From Candidatus Latescibacterota bacterium (GTDB lineage Bacteria > Latescibacterota > UBA2968): a stretch of 64,000 nt of DNA. A program made the translations under genes and the position numbers. Positions 35,240-45,514 of the stretch are shown here, in pieces. The stretch covers positions 124,001 to 188,000 of the forward strand of contig JAJDYX010000050.1 of assembly GCA_022824945.1 (NCBI GenBank). Reading direction: 5' to 3'. The number at the start of each line of letters is the position of its first letter. Position 1 is the first letter of the stretch. Under the pieces are notes generated by a model. It had not been told where the DNA came from. It did no database searches and saw only the letters and a program-made list of their open reading frames with translations.

Positions 35240-36481
35240 ATGAAAATTCCGATTCATAAAGGGGTGGATAAGTTGCTTTTCGCCTCTCGCCTTTTATCCG
35301 TGTTTATCGGTGTTCATCTGTGGTTGCTTTGCAGTTATGTGGAGGCGATGGAGAGGGATGTGACGGCAATCCGACGGGAATACAACGATGTGTCCGCTGC
35401 CGTAGATAGTCTCGTGCGAATGATGCAGGTGTCAGATGCCGAGGTGTTGAAGAAGCTGCCCGAAGCGCGTGCCGAGCGCGTGTTGCCCGAGGGGATGACG
35501 GCTGTGATGATTTTTTGGGCGGATGACGAAGCGCGGGTTTGGCTCAATGATTTTCCCGTGGGGGAGACCCGGTTGACGCCCGTGGAAGTGACCGTGCCAG
35601 ATTTGTATTTTCAAGGGCAAAATCGCCTGCGCGTGCGGTGTTGGGATACGGATAGGGTCGAGAGTGGTTTTTTGGGGGGGTTATACTTGAAAGATGGTGC
35701 CGGGAGGTTGTATCCCATTGTGGTTTCAAATGGGGCATGGGAGACTGCAGGAGGAAGGGCAACAGAAATTATTTATGCCCATCCAATGCCGGATATTCCC
35801 GGCGCGCGACCGATTTGGGGGCTGCGCATGTTTGGGTTTGTCGATATGGCTATCACATTTGACCGGGGTGCGATTGATCGCGCGCTTGCAAAAAGTGCAC
35901 CCGCCATATCCAGGGGGATGCGGCAACAGGCGATGGATTATCACACCTTTGCCCAAAAACTCGCTATTTTGCAGGCTCGACGAGAAAAATTAAGAGCAGA
36001 TTTAGCGCGTGGGGGCAACCTGAGTGTGCCGCTTTACAATCGGGAACGTGCCCGTTCTGCATCGCTGTCACTGGGGAAGGCCGGGCCTTTGATCGAAGAG
36101 GTGTCAGCACCGGTGGCAAAAAATGTGCGGTCCTGGTCGGAGAAGTTACCGGCGGTGCAGCAGCAGTTGATTTATCCAGACCGCCGCGCGTTAAAAGGAG
36201 AAGGTGCTGTAACCACGGGTGATGCGGTTCCAACCGCGAGTGGCCGAGGCAGTAGAGAGCAGGCGTATCGCCCTCCTGAAGAGCGCAGTGGGATGAAAAG
36301 TGAAACAAAAGATAAGGGCGACAATGCTCAGGTGCAGCCGCAGGGTATGAGACGCGGTGGTGGGGGTGGGCAGTCGAGTCAGGCTACGCGATTGGGATTG
36401 TTGTTGCCAACACTGATCGTGGGCATTTATGTGTTGTATGTGGCCATACGCTGGCAATCGTTAATGGGAGAAAGTGATTGA
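35240..36481 (+). CDS. Unrecognised exported protein with N-terminal signal and C-terminal membrane anchor
   Basis: 413 residues if started at ATG 35240. I do not recognise a family. The N-terminal hydrophobic segment (LLFASRLLSVFIGVHLWLL) looks like a signal peptide, but its coding DNA is a copy of the dispersed repeat (35292-35326). If the real start is GTG 35339 or ATG 35348, which has GGAGG close before it, there is no signal. Then come a coiled-coil-like segment, a beta-rich domain with WADDEARVWLNDFPVGETRL, a helical region, a low-complexity Gly/Gln/Arg stretch, and a C-terminal membrane helix LGLLLPTLIVGIYVLYVAI. Its stop overlaps the start of the TolQ-like gene, implying a shared complex. 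Confidence 0.6.
   Translation: MKIPIHKGVDKLLFASRLLSVFIGVHLWLLCSYVEAMERDVTAIRREYNDVSAAVDSLVRMMQVSDAEVLKKLPEARAERVLPEGMTAVMIFWADDEARVWLNDFPVGETRLTPVEVTVPDLYFQGQNRLRVRCWDTDRVESGFLGGLYLKDGAGRLYPIVVSNGAWETAGGRATEIIYAHPMPDIPGARPIWGLRMFGFVDMAITFDRGAIDRALAKSAPAISRGMRQQAMDYHTFAQKLAILQARREKLRADLARGGNLSVPLYNRERARSASLSLGKAGPLIEEVSAPVAKNVRSWSEKLPAVQQQLIYPDRRALKGEGAVTTGDAVPTASGRGSREQAYRPPEERSGMKSETKDKGDNAQVQPQGMRRGGGGGQSSQATRLGLLLPTLIVGIYVLYVAIRWQSLMGESD
35292..35326 (-). repeat. Dispersed repeat element, copy C
   Basis: Reverse-strand copy of the element found at 33958-34075: its reverse complement reads CCACAGATGAACACCGATAA, then ACACGGATAA. It is inside the likely coding region of the neighbouring gene and encodes residues LLSVFIGVHLW of its N-terminal hydrophobic segment. 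Confidence 0.75.
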
Positions 36482-37239
36482 TGTACGGATTACACTGGTC
36501 TGAGTCGTTGTCGTTGGGTCTTTTTTGGGTGGTGTGTGCGATAGCAGGTGCATTGATTTTAATGCAACGCTTAAGTGCTATTTGCCGTTACGAAAAACAA
36601 TTTGGCCTGCCGGAGTCCAGTTGGCCTGGTGCGATAATAGGTGGATTGGGCGGTGCTGGCGTGGCGAGTATTGGTATTTATTTTTATTTTTTTGCGCCAT
36701 CAGCGGCGAGTTGGGTCGAGTGGACGGGGCGTTCGGCTTATGTGCTCGTTTTGGGCAGTTCGGCTGCGCATCTGGTCACGTTTATTCATTTTTGGCGACG
36801 ATTGGGTGTAGAAGGTGCGGAGACGGGTAATTTGACTGCATTGCGCCAGGAGCAAGTGGCTGAATTTTGCCAGAGCCGCGAGAATTATGCGGACTTAAAA
36901 GCGCGCGATGACGAGGCAGTAGATGCGTTACTCGCTGTGTTTGGCGAGCGGTTGTTGTCCGAGCAACGCGCTTTGAGTCGCATTCCGTTTTATGGGTATT
37001 TGGGGACTGTGTGCGGTATTTTGCTGATGGCTGAAGAACTGACCCGACTGGATGAAGCGACCGAGACGTTTAAGGTGTTGCGCGATATGGCAGGTGGATT
37101 GGTGCTGGCATTTCAGACAACACTCGTCGCCCTGCTGGCCTATTTGCCGCTTCGAAAGGGATATGATATGTTGCTGAATCGCATGTCTGATCTGGAACGC
37201 AAATGGTTGGATATGCGCGAAGAGGAGAAAAGAGGGTGA
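36481..37239 (+). CDS. MotA/TolQ/ExbB-like proton-channel family protein
   Basis: 252 residues. Two or three hydrophobic helices lie in the first 105 residues, then a helical cytoplasmic part, and a C-terminal pair of helices with RIPFYGYLGTVCGILLMAEELT near residue 163 and GGLVLAFQTTLVALLAYLPL near 203. This matches the conserved TolQ/ExbB core (xIPxxGLLGTVxG...). The start ATG overlaps the TGA stop of the preceding gene, and the last codons overlap the next gene's GTG start. Family members form pentameric ion channels that drive TonB, Tol, flagella or defence complexes. Which machinery this one powers is not known. Confidence 0.72.
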   Translation: MYGLHWSESLSLGLFWVVCAIAGALILMQRLSAICRYEKQFGLPESSWPGAIIGGLGGAGVASIGIYFYFFAPSAASWVEWTGRSAYVLVLGSSAAHLVTFIHFWRRLGVEGAETGNLTALRQEQVAEFCQSRENYADLKARDDEAVDALLAVFGERLLSEQRALSRIPFYGYLGTVCGILLMAEELTRLDEATETFKVLRDMAGGLVLAFQTTLVALLAYLPLRKGYDMLLNRMSDLERKWLDMREEEKRG

Positions 37240-37658
37240 GACGACGTTTTTTACAGCGCGCGGTGGCCGAAGCCGAAGCGCACGACGTGAGCAAAGAGTT
37301 GTTTTTGGGCATTATGATGTTGATGCTGTGTCTGGGGATTATGATTTTGAATGTGTCACAGCCCGTTTGGCGCGTCTATCACCACAATCCCGAACCGGGG
37401 GATGTGGTGATTTTATATACTTCCAGAGGTCTGGCGTTTTCAGAAGATGGGCGATCTGCAACACGCAGGTTGGCTCCGGGCGAGTTTCGCAAAACAGTAA
37501 ATGGTCTGGTTGCAGAACCCGATCGGCATTTGCATCTGTTTCTGAAGGGGGGTAGCCGAGAGCGTATGGTGAATGATGCAGCTTATGCGGATTCTCTTTT
37601 ATCTGTTGGCACAGCGGGCCAAAAGGTGCGCCCCGCCGTATATGTGCATCTGTGGTGA
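37236..37658 (+). CDS. Small membrane protein, probable ExbD/TolR-like partner
   Basis: 140 residues from the GTG at 37236, which overlaps the upstream TGA stop (GTGA) and has GAGGAG and AGAGG before it. A short basic N terminus is followed by HDVSKELF and a single membrane helix (LGIMMLMLCLGIMILNV, about 24-40), then a periplasmic domain of about 95 residues rich in beta-strand. This is the layout of ExbD/TolR/MotB partners. The conserved aspartate in the helix is not obvious; glutamate 21 or aspartate 17 is at its mouth. Similarity is structural only. Confidence 0.6.
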   Translation: MRRRFLQRAVAEAEAHDVSKELFLGIMMLMLCLGIMILNVSQPVWRVYHHNPEPGDVVILYTSRGLAFSEDGRSATRRLAPGEFRKTVNGLVAEPDRHLHLFLKGGSRERMVNDAAYADSLLSVGTAGQKVRPAVYVHLW

Positions 37659-37681
37659 AGCGCAATATTTCAATACTAAAT

Positions 37682-37714
37682 AACAACCCCAGTAGTAGTA
37701 TCACCGGGGTTGTT
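37682..37714. terminator. Rho-independent terminator (bidirectional)
   Basis: Nine-base-pair stem AACAACCCC (37682-37690) with GGGGTTGTT (37706-37714), followed by a T-rich tract on the plus strand. It lies at the convergent ends of the membrane cassette and the TOPRIM-like gene, whose last codons are inside the stem. Confidence 0.75.
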
Positions 37715-38261
37715 TATTTTGTTCATCGCGTTCCTCTTTGTACTTCCGCATAAAATATTCAAAAGAGGTATTCTTCCTCAACGCCGTTTCTCGATCAAAT
37801 AACTTCATAATCTCTTGCATAAAATCTATTCTTGAAACGAATTTCTTTGGCATCATACGGTTAAACTGTTCTTTTGAAATATGGTCTGTGTTGTTGTAGC
37901 TCCGTCGTATTTTGATTTCACGGTGAGAATCATCATTTAGCCCTGCGAGATACCAGCTTTCTATTTCCCGACACACGACCAAAATTCGATCCTCAGATAG
38001 CTTCTCAAACTGGGATGTAATCCGCTCTTTCTTGGCTGTCACACAGGGGGAATCGTCCATATCCGTAACAAAAATATAATCGGCGTGCGGTATAGAATTG
38101 ATACTATTCAGGAAACCGTTTACCTTTTCTAATTTTTGCTGACTATATTTCCAAAGAGAGACGTAATCACAAATTTGTTTATATAGGGGGCTGATTACGC
38201 GATCAAAAAATCGCTCATCGTCGTCTCCTTCTACGAGAATAAAGAGCCTCCGATACGTCAA
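37701..38261 (-). CDS. TOPRIM-like/DUF4276-like protein, partner of AAA ATPase
   Basis: 186 residues from a TTG start at 38261, one base after the ATPase stop; an ATG at 38312 would give a 50-base overlap whose residues look like noise from the other frame. The N terminus has RLFILVEGDDDERFF, and a second acidic motif, YIFVTDMDDSPC, is about 60 residues later. Glu and DxD placed this way are typical of TOPRIM-like or DUF4276/RloB-type nuclease-related domains. The C terminus is basic. DNA is AT-rich compared with flanks. Together with the ATPase it resembles two-gene anti-phage modules such as OLD/RloA-RloB-type systems. Function inferred only from context. Confidence 0.65.
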   Translation of the reverse strand: MTYRRLFILVEGDDDERFFDRVISPLYKQICDYVSLWKYSQQKLEKVNGFLNSINSIPHADYIFVTDMDDSPCVTAKKERITSQFEKLSEDRILVVCREIESWYLAGLNDDSHREIKIRRSYNNTDHISKEQFNRMMPKKFVSRIDFMQEIMKLFDRETALRKNTSFEYFMRKYKEERDEQNKQPR

Positions 38262-38262
38262 T

Positions 38263-39528
38263 CTATACCCCCAATAGATTCTGGACAAATAAATCGTCAA
38301 TACCCATTTCATTTTTTAAGAAAATCTTGATTGTATCACTATCCGCTGGCTTTGTTATTCTGGAAAATCCTTCATCGTCTCTCGTTATGAGTAAGATATT
38401 CTCCAAATCCGCGTGTTTAACCATTTCTGGATTATGAGTTGTTGCCAGTATCTGTTTACTTCTCGATGCCTCTTTGAACATATCCATCACCCTTGAGATT
38501 AGGTAAGGGTGGACGTTTCTCTCGGGTTCTTCTATGATGGCGATAGGTTTATCTTCAAAGTAGAGTGCGATGATTAAAGCTATAATATTGACGGTGCCAT
38601 CAGAAATCAAAAAAGCTGGTAGCCCATCTTTGCCAGAGTATTTTTCATGTAGCCTGAAGAATATGGATTTATCTACCGCCTTTTCCACATTTATATCGTG
38701 AATGAATGGTAGGAGATCTCGAAATAAATTGAGAAATCTTCGTCTATCTTCTTTGGTCCTCATAATATTGTTAAGCACTATAGCGAGATTACTACCATTC
38801 ATCTCCAATTCTGACAGACCTGTGATGGGTGCAGGTCTCTTAGGTAACTTGGGATCAAAGTCGTAGATGCCGGGGTTCCCAAATCCATCCAAAGCTGATT
38901 TTACGTACAGATCAACAATTGAAGACTCTATCAGGAGGGCATTTTCATCATACGGAATGTTCCTGAAAATTGGCGTGCCGTCCATAAATAATGCAGGTTC
39001 TATGTCAGAGTCTGTTGAATGTATATTTAATTCGCCACCACAATTGGAAAATTTGATGCTTAATTTCGCGGAATCGTCTCGTTTTTCTTTACCATCAATA
39101 AATTTTGCGTGTGAATAGGTTAAAGTCATTCTATCTTGATCAATATAATATCCACCCTCTTTTTCATAAAATTGCAAAGAAAATTCATAATCTATTTTAT
39201 AGATTATGATTGGAAGAGATGATCTAGGGGTTCCATCTTCATCACGTCTTACAGACCACCAACACTTAAATTCCCCCTGCATGATTATGCGAAATGAAAG
39301 AGGCGAGGACGGTGCGACCTTTATATTTCGTAGATACTCTACCCCGCCTTGAAGCGAAATTGCATTTTCCAATCCGTGATTAACAATATCTCTCAAAAAT
39401 TGGAAGGCTTGAACGAGGTTAGATTTTCCCGATGCATTCGCTCCAACCAGTAAGTTGAAGTCGTTTAAAGGAATAGATTGGTTTTTGAAACTCTTGAAGT
39501 TTGATATTTCGATTTTTGTAATTTTCAT
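38263..39528 (-). CDS. AAA (ABC/SMC-like, AAA_15/21) family ATPase
   Basis: 421 residues. Walker A is in LLVGANASGKSNLVQAF near residue 25, right after KITKIEISNFKSFKNQ, the standard N terminus of these RecF/SMC-like ATPases. A signature-like segment GLPAFLISDGTVNIIALIIAL is near 305, Walker B in KPIAIIEEPERNVHP near 330 and the switch histidine in QILATTHNPEM near 360. The ATG at 39528 lacks a strong ribosome site. It forms an AT-rich (some lines below 30% GC) pair with the TOPRIM-like gene. Such ATPase plus nuclease pairs commonly act in phage defence. Confidence 0.85.
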   Translation of the reverse strand: MKITKIEISNFKSFKNQSIPLNDFNLLVGANASGKSNLVQAFQFLRDIVNHGLENAISLQGGVEYLRNIKVAPSSPLSFRIIMQGEFKCWWSVRRDEDGTPRSSLPIIIYKIDYEFSLQFYEKEGGYYIDQDRMTLTYSHAKFIDGKEKRDDSAKLSIKFSNCGGELNIHSTDSDIEPALFMDGTPIFRNIPYDENALLIESSIVDLYVKSALDGFGNPGIYDFDPKLPKRPAPITGLSELEMNGSNLAIVLNNIMRTKEDRRRFLNLFRDLLPFIHDINVEKAVDKSIFFRLHEKYSGKDGLPAFLISDGTVNIIALIIALYFEDKPIAIIEEPERNVHPYLISRVMDMFKEASRSKQILATTHNPEMVKHADLENILLITRDDEGFSRITKPADSDTIKIFLKNEMGIDDLFVQNLLGV

Positions 39529-39629
39529 ATTGGCAGTCTCGGAGGAAGGAAAATTTGACACTGCTCTATTTCATCGCACGGCCTTGTCCTTATCTCTGAA
39601 AAAGATTTCTACAGCGCTATTTCGCCCGC

Positions 39630-40400
39630 CTATTGAGCACAATTTTTGAGGGTGCGGGCGAATAAGTCGAGGACTGCATTCCAGGATTTTTCGGCGGCGT
39701 CTTCGTTGTAGTGCGTTAGCCGCTGGGGAAAGAAATAGCCGTGCAGTGCGCCGGGCATAAAGTCAATGCGATGTGGGACGTCACAGCGGGTGAGTTCGGT
39801 TTTGTAGAGTTGTAGGTGTTCCTCGGTTGCGCCGGCATCCTGGTCTGCCCAGCCAAAGTAGCCTTCGGCTTTGAGTTTGGGAATGGCGAGATGAGGCGAG
39901 TCTGAGGCATCGGTGACGAGTTTGCCGCCGTGAATGGAGGCAAAGGCCAAAACATTGTCGGGGTAGGTTGCTGCTGCAAAGAGGGCGTGGCGACCACCCA
40001 TGCATGTACCGATAGTGCCGACCCGTTGGGCATTGGCCTGGGGTTCTTCTTTGTCGAGATGGCGAAGCAGTGCGCCCGTGTCCTCAATGACCAGGGCATT
40101 GGTGGTGCTGGTGTTGAGGTTCATAGGGTGCAGGGGATCTGTTTTTTCGAGATTGAGATTGCCGCTCATGAATTTTTCGGGGTTGTAAGACGGATTGTCC
40201 ATGCGATAAAATAGGGAGGGAAGTACGGTGTAATATCCCGCGCGGGCAAAACGACGACACATGTTTTTCAATTCGTCGCGAATGCCAAATATGTCAAAGT
40301 AGAAGATGACAGCGGGATGCGGTCCTTCGCCTTCTGGATAAAAGACATACGTGGGCATTGTACCGTCTGAAGTAGCAACTTCAATGGTTTTTTCGATCAT
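39630..40400 (-). CDS. Dienelactone hydrolase family protein
   Basis: 256 residues, alpha/beta-hydrolase fold. The nucleophile is a cysteine in GTIGTCMGGRHALFAA near residue 130, as in dienelactone hydrolases; the acid residue is in FGWADQDAGA near 180 and the catalytic histidine in GALHGYFFPQ near 220. The N-terminal segment PAVIFYFDIFGIRDE matches the family. The gene stands alone behind a terminator hairpin. Family members hydrolyse lactones or esters; no aromatic-degradation genes surround it, so the true substrate is open. Confidence 0.87.
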   Translation of the reverse strand: MIEKTIEVATSDGTMPTYVFYPEGEGPHPAVIFYFDIFGIRDELKNMCRRFARAGYYTVLPSLFYRMDNPSYNPEKFMSGNLNLEKTDPLHPMNLNTSTTNALVIEDTGALLRHLDKEEPQANAQRVGTIGTCMGGRHALFAAATYPDNVLAFASIHGGKLVTDASDSPHLAIPKLKAEGYFGWADQDAGATEEHLQLYKTELTRCDVPHRIDFMPGALHGYFFPQRLTHYNEDAAEKSWNAVLDLFARTLKNCAQ

Positions 40401-40412
40401 CAGTTTATCCTT

Positions 40413-40442
40413 AAAGCCGCGAGAATACGCACTCGCGGCTTT
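40413..40442 (-). terminator. Rho-independent terminator after the 138-residue gene
   Basis: Hairpin with an eleven-base stem, AAAGCCGCGAG (40413-40423) and its complement ending at 40442, with an 8-base loop. It follows the minus-strand gene that ends at 40463. Confidence 0.75.
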
Positions 40443-40462
40443 TGTTTTATATGGCTATTGGA

Positions 40463-40879
40463 TCAACTCGAGATGATGCCACCGCTTGGTGAACCGCCCG
40501 CTCCTGGAATGCCTCCCTGTCCGGGCACACCGCCCGGCATTGTGCCGGGAACGACGATGCGAGAAGATTCCTGGCGGCGGTATTCTTTGGCCTCTTCAAC
40601 CATTTGATCGACAGCATCTTTGATGGCCTGGGGAAATTTTTCTATTGCTTCTTGAAGCGAAGCGGCTTCAATGGGTGCTGAGATTGGCAGAGGTCCCATT
40701 TGAGATATGATCTGTGTGGATCCGATGTATTGGGTAGGACGACTTCTGTCGTCTGTGCCATCGGTGTTGATGGGGATCAGGCGTCGAATTGTGGCAACGC
40801 GCAAGTCAGTGATGGATTCTTCCCGATAGAGGTTTTGTTGATCAACCTGAATCTGATCGAGTGGCAACTGGTCGGCCAT
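40463..40879 (-). CDS. Small hypothetical protein with Gly/Pro-rich tail
   Basis: 138 residues from the ATG at 40879 (frame opens at 40969). I do not recognise a family. The first 60 residues are polar with LYREESITDLRVATIRRLIP; the middle is amphipathic (EAIEKFPQAIKDAVDQMVEEAKEY); the last 35 residues are a Pro/Gly-rich low-complexity tail. No signal or membrane segment. A terminator follows. The composition suggests a cytoplasmic protein, possibly a small structural or chaperone-like factor, but there is no functional evidence. Confidence 0.7.
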   Translation of the reverse strand: MADQLPLDQIQVDQQNLYREESITDLRVATIRRLIPINTDGTDDRSRPTQYIGSTQIISQMGPLPISAPIEAASLQEAIEKFPQAIKDAVDQMVEEAKEYRRQESSRIVVPGTMPGGVPGQGGIPGAGGSPSGGIISS

Positions 40880-40971
40880 GAGAGTCTCCAAAAAAAAGGT
40901 TGCAGGTCGTGCCCTGCGAGGGCAATTAAATATTGGCGTAAATATAGGACAAGTTGTGCAAATACGCACTT

Positions 40972-42342
40972 TTATTTTACTCTGTTAATTCCATTGAGCG
41001 CGGCAACGCGATAGGCTTCGGCCATTGTGGGATAGTTGAAGGTGGTGTTGATAAAATACATGAGCGTATTGGCCTCACCTTCTTGCGCCATAATGGCTTG
41101 ACCAATGTGGATGATTTCAGATGCCTGAGAGCCAAAACAGTGGATGCCCAAAATTTCAAGGGTTTCGCGATGAAAGATAATTTTGAGCATGCCGGTTAGC
41201 CTTCCCGTGACCTGTGCCCGCGCGATATGGCGAAAGTAGGCGTGGCCCACTTCGTAGGGGATTTTTTGCGCTGTCAGTTCTTTTTCGGTAAGTCCGATAG
41301 AGCTAATTTCGGGAATGGTGTAAATACCCGTGGGTATGTCTTCCACGAGGCGCTGTTCGCATTCGCCAAAGACGAGATGGGTGGCGGCAAACCGGCCCTG
41401 ATCGTAAGCCGCACTTGCCAGACTGGGAAACCCAACGACATCGCCAACAGCGTAAATATGGGGTTGAGCGAGTGTCTGGTACGCGTCGTTGATTAGAATG
41501 GAGCCGCGTTCGTCGGTTTCGATTCCGATATTTTCCAGTCCCATGTTGTCTGAGTTTCCAGTGCGACCTTCCGCCCAGAGGAGAATATCGCTGACAATTT
41601 GTTTGTTGGATTTCAGGAATACGCGCGCTTCTTTGTCGTTGGTTTTAACGCGGTCGTATTCTTCGTTGTGGCGAATACGCACTCCGTTTTGGCTGAGATG
41701 ATAACTGAGGGCGTCGATGATTTCGGCGTCGAGATAGGAGAGCAATTGGCTTCGACTGTTGATGAGATTGACTTTTATGTGCAGGCCGCGGAATATGGAT
41801 GCGTATTCGCAGCCTATTACTCCCGCGCCATAAATGGTGATAATGCGCGGCGTTTCTTTGAGGTCCAGGATGGAGTCGCTGTCGCGAATCCGGGGATGGG
41901 AAAAGTCGATGTCGGGTGGATGATAAGGACGAGATCCCGTGGCGATAATAAATCCCCGGGCGGTGTAGCGCTCAACCCCTCCGTTGAGCAATGCGACTTC
42001 GACGGTGTGTTCATCGACAAAAGATGCGCGTCCCAGGATAATATCGACATCATTGCGTTCGTAATAGCCCGTGCGGAGGTCAACCTGATCTTCGATGAGG
42101 TCGGCGGCCCGGTCGAGCAAGTCGGGAAAACTCGTCGTGCTATGTGCATTGGTATCGATGAGTTGCTGCACATACTGGCGCAGTGCTTTGCTCGGTATTG
42201 TGGCCCTGTGCGTGCTGTTGCCACCCACATTTTTGAAATTGTCGATGACGGCAACGCGCTTGCCTTCCTTGGTGGATTTCATTGCGGCGCCTTCTCCACC
42301 GGGGCCGGTACCTATCACGATGATGTCGTAGTCGCAGGTCAT
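40972..42342 (-). CDS. sthA: Soluble pyridine nucleotide transhydrogenase (Si-specific)
   Basis: 456 residues, flavoprotein disulfide-reductase family without the redox cysteines: where lipoamide dehydrogenase has GGTCLNxGCIPSK, this has GGNSTHRATIPSKAL (near residue 41), the hallmark of SthA. FAD-binding GTGPGGEGAAM is at 11-21, the NAD-binding TIYGAGVIGCEYASIF near 178, HIYAVGDVVGFPSLAS near 300 and a C-terminal dimerisation domain. SthA interconverts NADPH and NADH in the cytosol. The end of the alpha/beta-hydrolase gene (42339) overlaps this gene's ATG by ATGA, but the order means the hydrolase gene lies upstream. Confidence 0.88.
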   Translation of the reverse strand: MTCDYDIIVIGTGPGGEGAAMKSTKEGKRVAVIDNFKNVGGNSTHRATIPSKALRQYVQQLIDTNAHSTTSFPDLLDRAADLIEDQVDLRTGYYERNDVDIILGRASFVDEHTVEVALLNGGVERYTARGFIIATGSRPYHPPDIDFSHPRIRDSDSILDLKETPRIITIYGAGVIGCEYASIFRGLHIKVNLINSRSQLLSYLDAEIIDALSYHLSQNGVRIRHNEEYDRVKTNDKEARVFLKSNKQIVSDILLWAEGRTGNSDNMGLENIGIETDERGSILINDAYQTLAQPHIYAVGDVVGFPSLASAAYDQGRFAATHLVFGECEQRLVEDIPTGIYTIPEISSIGLTEKELTAQKIPYEVGHAYFRHIARAQVTGRLTGMLKIIFHRETLEILGIHCFGSQASEIIHIGQAIMAQEGEANTLMYFINTTFNYPTMAEAYRVAALNGINRVK

Positions 42343-43094
42343 TTTGGATCCAGATATCCCAATTGCACGAGAAAGTCGTCCATTTGCGCGACGGTTTGCT
42401 CGTAGGCTGAGTTATCGTCGCGACCGTGGTTGAAAAAGCCGTGTCCTTTGCCTTCGTACGCGCAGAGTTCACAGGTATTGCCCGATTCGCGCATGGCTTT
42501 TGTGAAGCGTTGGGCTTGTTCATAAGGGACGGTTGTGTCATCCGTGCCGTGGAAAATTATAGTGGGTGGCAGGTTGGAACCGATGTGTTGAAAAGGCGAG
42601 ATTTCCAGTGGGTCTTTGGGAAAACGTTCGGCGAGGCGTTTTAGTCCAGCCACATCGACGACGGGGTTAAAGAGTACCATTGCGTTGGGTTGGGAAGATA
42701 TCGCCATATCTTCATCGGGCGCATCCTGGCCGGGAACAGTACCGGTACACGCGCCGACGTGACCGCCAGCCGATCCGCCACCCGAAGCGATGCGGTTGGG
42801 ATCGATGTTGAGTTCATCGGCATGCGCCCGCAGCCAACGAACCGCTGATTTGCCATCTTCTACACATTCATAAGGCGAGGTGTTGTGTTTGCTTTTGATG
42901 CGATATTCAGCCGATGCCGCGAGCATTCCGCGTTTTGCGAGATACTGACAATGGGGGAAAAACTGTTGCGGGTTGCCACCTGTCCAGCCGCCGCCAAAGA
43001 AGAAAACAACAGCGGCTGTTTGATCGTTAGTATCGGGTTCAAAGATGTGAATGGCGAGTTCGCCCTGGGGCGTGGTTTTGTATATGCGTTGCAT
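42339..43094 (-). CDS. Alpha/beta hydrolase (esterase/lipase, HSL-like)
   Basis: 251 residues. The oxyanion-hole segment AAVVFFFGGGWTGGNPQQFF near residue 28 corresponds to the HGGG motif of hormone-sensitive-lipase-like esterases, with the histidine replaced by phenylalanine. The nucleophile serine is in IASGGGSAGGHVG near 108, the acid in FHGTDDTTVPY near 193 and the histidine in GKGHGFFNHG near 220. It overlaps the sthA start by four bases and lies 14 bases after the ettA stop, so ettA, hydrolase and sthA probably share a message. No signal peptide. Confidence 0.87.
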   Translation of the reverse strand: MQRIYKTTPQGELAIHIFEPDTNDQTAAVVFFFGGGWTGGNPQQFFPHCQYLAKRGMLAASAEYRIKSKHNTSPYECVEDGKSAVRWLRAHADELNIDPNRIASGGGSAGGHVGACTGTVPGQDAPDEDMAISSQPNAMVLFNPVVDVAGLKRLAERFPKDPLEISPFQHIGSNLPPTIIFHGTDDTTVPYEQAQRFTKAMRESGNTCELCAYEGKGHGFFNHGRDDNSAYEQTVAQMDDFLVQLGYLDPK

Positions 43095-43108
43095 GGTGGG
43101 TGTCCCTT

Positions 43109-44777
<1,669 letters not shown>

Positions 44778-44788
<11 letters not shown>

Positions 44789-45497
44789 GCTGTTTTCCCG
44801 GGGTGTTTGATTCCTGACCGCCGAGTAACTTTTCGGCTTCCTCAAGTTGTTGCTTATCGTTAATTGGCAGCCAAAAATCAGCTTCGATTACTTTGATTTT
44901 TCGCCCTGCTGCAATCAATTTCATCCATACATCGGGCGTTTCGTATTCGCCGCGTGCGGATGGATCAATTTCTGTGCCAAAGAAATCTCTGTCCATGACC
45001 ATCGCGCCGTTCCAAACCAAATTTGAGATAAACTTTTTGGGCTTTTCGACGGAGTGAACCAGGTACTCATCATTATCTGTTACCAGAACTCCAAAATGTT
45101 GAGGATATGCCACACGCGAGCTAATTAGAGCCAGGTCCCGCTGTTGGACGAGTTTTCGAAGGCTGCGTGGCCCAAAAATATCATCGCCAACCATTCCCAG
45201 CCACCGCCCGGTGATTGCAGGTGCCGCGACCCGAAAAGCGTGGGCGATACCCAATGGCTCTTCCTGAACGAGAAATACAATGCGCCGCCCCCCATAAGTA
45301 CCATCTGAAAAGTGCTGGCGAATCGCCTCCTCATGCGGTCCTCCTACAATGAATACGAGTTCGCGTACCTCGCACGGCAATCGATCCAGCGCGTGTTCCA
45401 CAACGGGCTTTCCCGCTACCGGCAATAAGTGCTTCGGTCCCTCATAATCCATCGCCATCCGCGTTCCCTTGCCAGCTAACAGTACAACTGCTTGCAT
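44778..45497 (-). CDS. Sugar-phosphate nucleotidyltransferase
   Basis: 239 residues. The N-terminal nucleotide-binding motif VVLLAGKGTRMAMDYEGPKHL, GKPVVEHALDRL and a later GDDIFGP (metal-binding aspartate) identify a glucose-1-phosphate thymidylyl/uridylyl/cytidylyltransferase-type protein. It is short, without the left-handed helix domain of bifunctional members. AGGAG lies five bases before the ATG. The 3' end overlaps ettA by 11 bases, an unusual link between a sugar-activating enzyme and a ribosome factor. Which sugar and nucleotide it joins is not evident. Confidence 0.87.
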
Positions 45498-45514
45498 AAA
45501 GTCTCCTGAGTAGC

